Source: an uncultured Synechococcus sp. (lineage in GTDB: Bacteria > Cyanobacteriota > Cyanobacteriia > PCC-6307 > Cyanobiaceae). Taken from it: DNA of 5,083 nt. Position 1 is the stretch's first letter. Each line of letters begins with the position of its first letter. Positions 1-3,525 of this stretch are shown here, in pieces. Location of the stretch: the NCBI GenBank assembly GCA_937975655.1, contig CALJTZ010000169.1, positions 1-5,083 on the forward strand, in the 5' to 3' direction. The translations under genes were made by a program, and so were the position numbers. The notes beneath the pieces are model-generated. The model was not told the DNA's origin. It saw nothing but the letters and a program-made list of their open reading frames with translations, and did not search any database.

Positions 1-105
1 CCTGTGGCCTGCCTGTTGCGCTGGCGGCCCGAGCCGGGGATCGCGTTGGAGCTGGTGCGTCGCTATGGCGCCAATGGTCTGCTGGAGCCGCTCACGCTGG
101 CCTAA
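1..105 (+). CDS. 3' end of an unrecognised protein (partial)
   Basis: The frame starting at base 1 is open for 34 codons and stops at TAA 103-105. The C-terminal peptide ends RRYGANGLLEPLTLA. The start and most of the gene lie left of the window. I do not recognise the family from this tail. The + frame is preferred because a small hairpin follows the stop directly and the next genes run in the same direction. Frame 2 is also open here, so the call is only moderately sure. Confidence 0.5.
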   Translation, partial: PVACLLRWRPEPGIALELVRRYGANGLLEPLTLA

Positions 106-110
106 AGGGC

Positions 111-130
111 CGGGCACGGCAGGGTGCCCG
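111..130 (+). terminator. Hairpin just after the first stop, possible terminator
   Basis: CGGGCAC (111-117) pairs perfectly with GTGCCCG (124-130) around a six-base loop, starting five bases after the TAA of the upstream gene. The position fits an intrinsic terminator. There is no T-run after the stem, so it may be a weak terminator, a 3'-end stabiliser, or chance in GC-rich DNA. Confidence 0.3.
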
Positions 131-156
131 CGGCTGGGAGTTACCGCGAGCCTCCA

Positions 157-162
157 TAGATT
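157..162 (+). promoter_or_regulatory. Possible -10 box (TAGATT) for the 184-1109 gene cluster
   Basis: TAGATT matches the TAnnnT pattern of a sigma-70 type -10 element and ends 21 bases before the ATG at 184, implying a very short leader. No convincing -35 box is visible. The box lies in the loop and arm of a small inverted repeat (AGCCTC 149-154 with GAGGCT 163-168), which could be an operator or coincidence. A similar TAGGCT box lies 22 bases before the GAF-GGDEF start at 1587. Confidence 0.3.
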
Positions 163-183
163 GAGGCTTTCGCCGGTTCTGCC

Positions 184-462
184 ATGACGTTCTTTGAGCT
201 GCTCTGGCAGGGCGAGGGGTTCAGTGATGCCGGTGATCTTGCCGAGGCGCTGGCCGGATTTCAGGAGGTGAAGCCCAAGGAGCTGAGCTGGCAGGAGGTT
301 TGCGCCGATCCCGGCTACGCCCCCACCATCCGCCGCTATCGCTCCTTCGAGGCCTTCCTCGATAACGAGGACGAACTCGAGACCATCCTTCCCACCGCGG
401 AGATGCTCGAGCAGGCCTGCCCTGCCGGGACTGGCGCCGAGGCCGAGGAGCCGTCACCTTGA
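184..462 (+). CDS. Small acidic hypothetical protein (92 aa)
   Basis: I do not recognise this family. The protein begins MTFFELLWQGEGF, is rich in Glu and Asp, and has a Pro/Glu-rich tail (GAEAEEPSP). No signal peptide, membrane segment or metal-binding cysteine pattern is visible, so it is probably a soluble cytoplasmic protein. The ATG at 184 is the first start after the upstream hairpin and has no clear Shine-Dalgarno, which is common in picocyanobacteria. The stop TGA (460-462) is four bases before the ATG of the SepF-like gene, so the two are probably co-transcribed and perhaps translationally coupled. The reading frame is supported by this tight packing and by the acidic, non-repetitive composition; the antisense frame across this region is Arg/Pro-rich and looks like a shadow. 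Function is unknown. Proximity to a SepF homologue hints at a division or envelope link, but that is inference. Confidence 0.75.
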   Translation: MTFFELLWQGEGFSDAGDLAEALAGFQEVKPKELSWQEVCADPGYAPTIRRYRSFEAFLDNEDELETILPTAEMLEQACPAGTGAEAEEPSP

Positions 463-466
463 AGGG

Positions 467-748
467 ATGGATTCTTTGCCACCCGGATTTGCGCCGGATC
501 CCCATGCCTGGGGAGCGGAGGTTGTGGTCCTGCATCCCACCCGTCTTGAAGACATGCAGGAGGCCGTGATGGCCCTGAGGGATCACGCCACCGTGTTGCT
601 CAACCTCAGTGCCATGCCGGCGGCGGAGGTGCAGCGGGCTGCGGATTTCATGGCGGGTGGGGCTTTTGCCCTGGATGGCCAGCAGCAGCGCCTGGGTGAG
701 CGGGTGTTTCTGTTCGCTCCCCATTTCGTGCAGCTCAGTCGGGCCTGA
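467..748 (+). CDS. SepF-like protein, core domain only (93 aa)
   Basis: SepF (DUF552/YlmF family) binds the C-terminal tail of FtsZ and anchors the Z-ring to the membrane in Gram-positives and cyanobacteria (known there as Cdv2). Residues about 18-90 follow the SepF core closely: VVVLHPTRLEDMQEAV, then LRDHATVLLNLSAMP, then VQRAADFMAGGAFALDG, then LGERVFLFAPHFVQLS. These correspond to the family's conserved LNL, QRxxDFxxG, ALDG and VFLxxP blocks. Canonical SepF proteins are about 150-200 aa, with an N-terminal amphipathic membrane helix and an acidic linker; here only about 17 residues precede the core, so the membrane anchor is absent. The purine-rich GAAGGG directly before the ATG sits too close to be an ideal ribosome site. 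No canonical SepF neighbours (proC, pipX, yggS-type genes) are present, so this is more likely a second, shortened SepF-domain paralogue than the main cell-division gene. It may modulate SepF by mixed oligomers, which is inference. Confidence 0.82.
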   Translation: MDSLPPGFAPDPHAWGAEVVVLHPTRLEDMQEAVMALRDHATVLLNLSAMPAAEVQRAADFMAGGAFALDGQQQRLGERVFLFAPHFVQLSRA

Positions 749-785
749 GGTGCAAGCTGGGGGCTGAAGTGGGCACGGCCGGGCC

Positions 786-1109
786 ATGCAGGCAGCGGAG
801 CTGGATCTGGTGGCGGCGACGCCCGTGAATCACCTTTGGCCGCAGCTGGTGGAGCGCCTCGGCAGCGACCGGGCCGTTCAGGCTGCCCGCCAGGCTCTGG
901 ATCTGCAGGCCATGCGCGGGCAGCCCAGCACCCTGCCGGTGTTGCTGGTGGAAACCTGTGGCGTGGGCCTGGTGGAGCGGGCCCGGCTGCGGGCCGCTAC
1001 CGGCCTGCCCCTGCCGGAGGAGTCGGCTGGCTTGCTGCTGTTCAGTAAGCGCCAGGAATCCCTGCAGCTTGTGTGGGTGGAGGGCGGCGCTGCGGCGGAC
1101 CTTCCTTAA
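786..1109 (+). CDS. Hypothetical protein (107 aa)
   Basis: I do not recognise the family. The first half (MQAAELDLVAATPVNHLWPQ onward) looks helical and rich in Ala, Gln and Leu. The second half has hydrophobic, strand-like stretches (LPVLLVETCGVGLVERARLR, then SAGLLLFSKRQESLQLVWVE). There are no clear membrane segments or catalytic motifs. It starts 37 bases after the SepF-like stop; an in-frame GTG further upstream (750) runs straight into a stop, so the ATG at 786 is the first usable start. It is probably the third gene of the 184-1109 transcript. Its TAA (1107-1109) overlaps the stop codon of the opposing gene at 1106-1483, so the two genes converge with a 4-base overlap. Confidence 0.72.
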   Translation: MQAAELDLVAATPVNHLWPQLVERLGSDRAVQAARQALDLQAMRGQPSTLPVLLVETCGVGLVERARLRAATGLPLPEESAGLLLFSKRQESLQLVWVEGGAAADLP

Positions 1110-1483
1110 GCCTCGAAGCGACAGTCAGGCTTCAGACCAGGCACCGTGAACTCCATGAACCAGAGGTATTCGCGGCTGCGCCAGCCCAGGTCGAAGGGCT
1201 CCGTGGCCTGCCACTCCTCGGCGGTGAGGCCGTAGGCCGCTTCCAGGAAGGGGGGCACCAGGGCTTCCACCGCCTCCTGGCCGGGCTCGCCTTCGTCGAA
1301 GAGTTTGGCGGTGTAGATCGCGGCGAAGATCTCATGGTCTTCATCACAGATCACCACTTCGAATCCCTCGCCGCCGCCGGCCGGCAGGGTGTGGAGCTCG
1401 AAGTACTCGTCCCGCTCCAGCGGGTCGCTGGGGGCCTGGTCCAGCAGGGCTGCCAGGGCCTGCTTGAAGCGATCCAGTGCCAT
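1106..1483 (-). CDS. Acidic hypothetical protein (125 aa)
   Basis: This is an unrecognised soluble protein, rich in Glu/Asp and aromatics. It contains a Tyr/Phe/Glu-rich patch (RDEYFELHTLP), an FEVVICDEDHEIFAAIYTAK core and a conserved-looking C-terminal part with EEWQATEPFDLGWRSREYLW. No signal peptide or membrane helix is visible. The frame is open upstream to an ATG at 1573, but I choose the ATG at 1483 (MALDRFKQAL). The 30 extra residues would be Pro/Ala/Gly-rich and would be encoded by the strong hairpin at 1512-1553, which looks non-coding. A weak GGCAGG lies just upstream of the chosen ATG. The gene diverges from the GAF-GGDEF operon and converges on the 786-1109 gene, where both share the TTAA at 1106-1109. 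Confidence 0.75.
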   Translation of the reverse strand: MALDRFKQALAALLDQAPSDPLERDEYFELHTLPAGGGEGFEVVICDEDHEIFAAIYTAKLFDEGEPGQEAVEALVPPFLEAAYGLTAEEWQATEPFDLGWRSREYLWFMEFTVPGLKPDCRFEA

Positions 1484-1511
1484 GGGCCTGCCGTCTGCTG
1501 CTGGCAGTGTG

Positions 1512-1553
1512 GCCAAGGCGGCGGCCCCTGGCCACCGGCCAGGGGCCGTTGGC
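1512..1553. repeat. Strong inverted repeat in the divergent intergenic region
   Basis: CGGCCCCTGGCC (1522-1533) and GGCCAGGGGCCG (1537-1548) form a perfect 12-bp stem around a three-base loop (ACC). A second perfect 5-bp stem, GCCAA (1512-1516) with TTGGC (1549-1553), extends the base after a five-base bulge on one side. No T-run follows on either strand, so it is not a standard terminator. It lies between the start codons of two divergent genes, where it could act as an operator, an mRNA leader structure for either gene, or a REP-like palindrome. Confidence 0.7.
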
Positions 1554-1558
1554 GTTCC

Positions 1559-1564
1559 TAGGCT
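1559..1564 (+). promoter_or_regulatory. Possible -10 box (TAGGCT) for the GAF-GGDEF operon
   Basis: TAGGCT fits a TAnnnT -10 element and ends 22 bases before the GTG at 1587. It lies directly after the strong hairpin, which would occupy the -35 to -15 region. That arrangement could suit a regulator binding the palindrome. No clear -35 box is seen. The spacing to the start codon resembles that of TAGATT before the gene at 184. Confidence 0.3.
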
Positions 1565-1586
1565 GAGCTGCAAGGCCAGGAATCCC

Positions 1587-2582
1587 GTGCCGCCGTTCCC
1601 CGATTACCCCATCCCTCTGGATGAGGATCAGCGTCTGCGGGATCTGCAGCGCCACGGGGTGCTCGATACGGCCCCAGACCCCCACTTTGATCGCATCGTT
1701 CAGTTGGCCAGTGAGGCCCTAGAGATGCCGATAGCACTGGTGTCGTTGGTGGATCGCGATCGCCAGTGGTTCCTGGCTCGCCATGGTCTGGTGGTGGATC
1801 AGACCCCGCGGGAGATGGCCTTTTGTGCCCATGCCATTGCGGCTGATGGGGTGCTGGTGGTGCCCGATGCCCTCGCCGATGAGCGCTTCAATACCAATCC
1901 CCTGGTGCTCACGTCCCCCCACGTCCGCTTCTATGCCGGTGCGCCGTTGCAGTCGTCCGAGGGACACAACCTTGGCACCCTCTGTGTGATTGATCAGAAG
2001 CCCCGCAGTCTCAAACCTGATCAGCTGGAGATGCTGCAGCTGATGGCAGATCTGGTGATGCGCGAGATCGAATTGCGCCGTGTTAGCAACCTCTGCCCCG
2101 TCACGGGGCTGTTCAACCGGGCCAGCTTCTTCCGCCTGGGCCAGCAGGAGTTGGAGCGGGCCCGCCAGCAGGGGCACGGCTTGTTTCTCTTGAATTTCGA
2201 TATCGACGACTTCCGCCAGATCAATCACCGCTGGGGACATCAGGCCGGCGATCAGGTGCTGGTGGATGTCTGCAAGCTCACCCAGTTGCGGCTGCGGGAG
2301 CAGGATCTGTTCGGCCGCATTGGCGACGAGGAGTTCGCCGTGCTGCTGGTGGATGGTGACGACAACAGTGCCATGGCTATCGCCGAGGCGATTCGCAGCG
2401 ATGTGGCCGCCATGGGCGGAATCTTCAGCCACTCCGATTACCACCCCCAGATCAGTGGTGGGCTCACCAACCTGGTGCCATCGGATCACAGCTTCGCCGA
2501 TCTCTTCTATCGGGCCGATCAGGCCCTTTATCTGGCCAAAGGCAACGGCCGCAATCAAATTGCTCGTTTGATTGCGGAGTGA
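1587..2582 (+). CDS. GAF-GGDEF protein, probable diguanylate cyclase
   Basis: The protein (331 aa) probably makes the second messenger cyclic di-GMP from two GTP in the cytoplasm. A GAF sensor domain spans about residues 28-145 (HFDRIVQLASEAL, then FCAHAI around residues 79-84, then GAPLQ and LGTLCVID). A GGDEF domain spans about 168-330. Visible motifs are TGLFNR (173-178), the metal-binding DID (205-207), GHQAGD (217-222), the signature GDEEF (246-250), and ADQALYLAKGNGRN (310-323). The allosteric product-inhibition site RxxD is intact (R237, D240), five residues before the signature. The signature has Asp in place of the second Gly of GG(D/E)EF, so activity is likely but not certain. The frame is open upstream to 1389, but that part lies antisense to the neighbouring gene and runs through the hairpin. 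GTG at 1587 is chosen because it follows a purine-rich AGGA and begins just before the family-like N-terminus (PLDEDQRLRDL). The stop overlaps the next start by four bases. E. coli DgcP has the same GAF-GGDEF layout. Confidence 0.88.
   Translation: MPPFPDYPIPLDEDQRLRDLQRHGVLDTAPDPHFDRIVQLASEALEMPIALVSLVDRDRQWFLARHGLVVDQTPREMAFCAHAIAADGVLVVPDALADERFNTNPLVLTSPHVRFYAGAPLQSSEGHNLGTLCVIDQKPRSLKPDQLEMLQLMADLVMREIELRRVSNLCPVTGLFNRASFFRLGQQELERARQQGHGLFLLNFDIDDFRQINHRWGHQAGDQVLVDVCKLTQLRLREQDLFGRIGDEEFAVLLVDGDDNSAMAIAEAIRSDVAAMGGIFSHSDYHPQISGGLTNLVPSDHSFADLFYRADQALYLAKGNGRNQIARLIAE
1756..1763. repeat. HIP1 octamer (GCGATCGC)
   Basis: A single exact copy of the highly iterated palindrome found in many cyanobacterial genomes lies inside the GAF-domain coding region. 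It supports a cyanobacterial origin only weakly, because one copy could arise by chance in GC-rich DNA. Confidence 0.5.
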
Positions 2583-3223
2583 AGGGTCTGTCGCCGGTGC
2601 TGGAGGCCTCGCTGATCGCGGCGGATGGTGATCTGCTGGTGGTGAACAAGCCGTCTGGATTGCTGTGCCAGCCGGGGCTGGGCCCGGCCCTGGCTGATTC
2701 CCTGCTCACCCGCCTGCGCGGCACCTGGCCCAGCGCCCAGCTGGTGCACCGCCTGGATCGCGACACCTCCGGCCTGTTGTTGCTGGCCCTTACCCCGGAG
2801 CTGCATCGGGCCCTGAGCGGCCTGTTTGCCCAGCGCTTGGTGCGCAAGACCTACCGGGCCGATGTGGCCGGCGTGCCGCTCGAGCAGGAGGGCCGCATCA
2901 CCCTGGCCATCGCCAAGCGCAGCCATCGGCCACCCCTCTATGGCCCGGACCCCACGGGGAAGCCCTGCCGCACCGATTGGCGGTTGCTGGGGGTGGCGCT
3001 GGATCAGTGCTCGAGCCGCCTGGAGCTCACGCCCCATACCGGCCGCTCCCATCAGCTGCGGGTGCACCTGGCCGCCGTGGGCCATCCGATCCTGGGGGAT
3101 CCGCTGTATGGCTCTCCCCAGGCACCCCACTCCAATCGGCTGCGGCTGCATGCCAGTGGCCTCGCGTTCCAGCATCCCTTCAGCGCTGAGCAGCTGCAGT
3201 TTCAGGCCCCCTGTCCCTTCTGA
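2579..3223 (+). CDS. RluA-family pseudouridine synthase
   Basis: The enzyme (214 aa) converts specific uridines in rRNA or tRNA to pseudouridine. The catalytic motif HRLDRDTSG is at residues 57-65, with D60 as the nucleophilic aspartate. The early NKPSGLLCQPG (23-33), the R89-K-T-Y region, and HTGRSHQLRVHLAAVGHPIL (153-172) followed by GDPLYG (173-178) are hallmark RluA-family blocks; LRLHASGLAFQHP (188-200) completes the fold. There is no N-terminal S4 RNA-binding domain, and the length is close to E. coli RluA (219 aa), so it is nearer to RluA/RluC-catalytic-core types than to RluD. The exact target base cannot be told from sequence. The start is GTG at 2579, overlapping the upstream TGA as GTGA, which implies translational coupling to the GAF-GGDEF gene. 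The SemiSWEET gene follows after 13 bases. Confidence 0.9.
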   Translation: MKGLSPVLEASLIAADGDLLVVNKPSGLLCQPGLGPALADSLLTRLRGTWPSAQLVHRLDRDTSGLLLLALTPELHRALSGLFAQRLVRKTYRADVAGVPLEQEGRITLAIAKRSHRPPLYGPDPTGKPCRTDWRLLGVALDQCSSRLELTPHTGRSHQLRVHLAAVGHPILGDPLYGSPQAPHSNRLRLHASGLAFQHPFSAEQLQFQAPCPF

Positions 3224-3236
3224 GCGCACTATCACT

Positions 3237-3518
3237 GTGAGCCCCCATCCCCCCGCCATTGCCGCCCTGGGCTACGTGGCCGCCAGCCTCACCACCGTGA
3301 GCTTCATCCCACAAGCGCTCAAGACCATTCGCAGTGGCGACACCCGCGGCATTTCCCTGCGCATGTATGCCCTGTTCACGGCCGGCATCGCCCTGTGGGG
3401 GGTGTATGGCTTGCTCACGGGGGATGGCCCGTTGATTGCCGCCAATGCCATCACCCTGGTGACGGCCGGCCTGATCTTCGAGCGCAAGTTGCGGGCTGTG
3501 TTGGCTGGGCGGCGTTGA
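3237..3518 (+). CDS. SemiSWEET/PQ-loop sugar transporter
   Basis: This 93-aa inner-membrane protein has three predicted helices (about residues 6-27, 41-61 and 64-82), the size and layout of bacterial SemiSWEETs. Those act as homodimers to move sugars down a gradient. Family features visible are the PQ motif in helix 1 (SFIPQ, P25-Q26), the short cytoplasmic loop SGDTRGIS (33-40), a Trp in helix 2 (W54) and the conserved Asn in helix 3 (N70, within AANAITLV). A positively charged tail (FERKLRAVLAGRR) follows. The GTG at 3237 is chosen because it leaves a short N-terminus before helix 1; the frame is open far upstream, but that part lies over the pseudouridine synthase in another frame. It is 13 bases after that gene, so probably in the same transcript, with no visible Shine-Dalgarno. 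The substrate is unknown; PQ-loop proteins are not all sugar carriers. Confidence 0.88.
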   Translation: MSPHPPAIAALGYVAASLTTVSFIPQALKTIRSGDTRGISLRMYALFTAGIALWGVYGLLTGDGPLIAANAITLVTAGLIFERKLRAVLAGRR

Positions 3519-3525
3519 GGCCGCT

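Noticed and set aside
221..787. 188-codon - strand open frame
   Set aside because: Arg/Pro/Ser-rich shadow spanning two better-supported + genes, including the SepF-like one.
1484..1573. N-terminal extension of the - strand hypothetical to 1573
   Set aside because: It would translate the palindrome into Pro/Ala/Gly-rich sequence; the ATG at 1483 gives a more natural N-terminus (MALDRFKQAL).
1389..1586. N-terminal extension of the GAF-GGDEF protein to an ATG at 1389
   Set aside because: The added residues are Ser/Arg/Ala-rich, antisense to the 1106-1483 gene and run through the strong hairpin; the GTG at 1587 suits the family better.
1719..2558. 279-codon - strand open frame opposite the GAF-GGDEF gene
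   Set aside because: Composition is His/Gln/Ile-rich as expected from reading the complement of the real gene; the + frame carries clear GAF and GGDEF motifs.
2826..3236. Upstream extension of the SemiSWEET frame
   Set aside because: It overlaps the pseudouridine synthase out of frame and is Trp/Pro/Ser/Arg-rich; known SemiSWEETs are about 90 residues.
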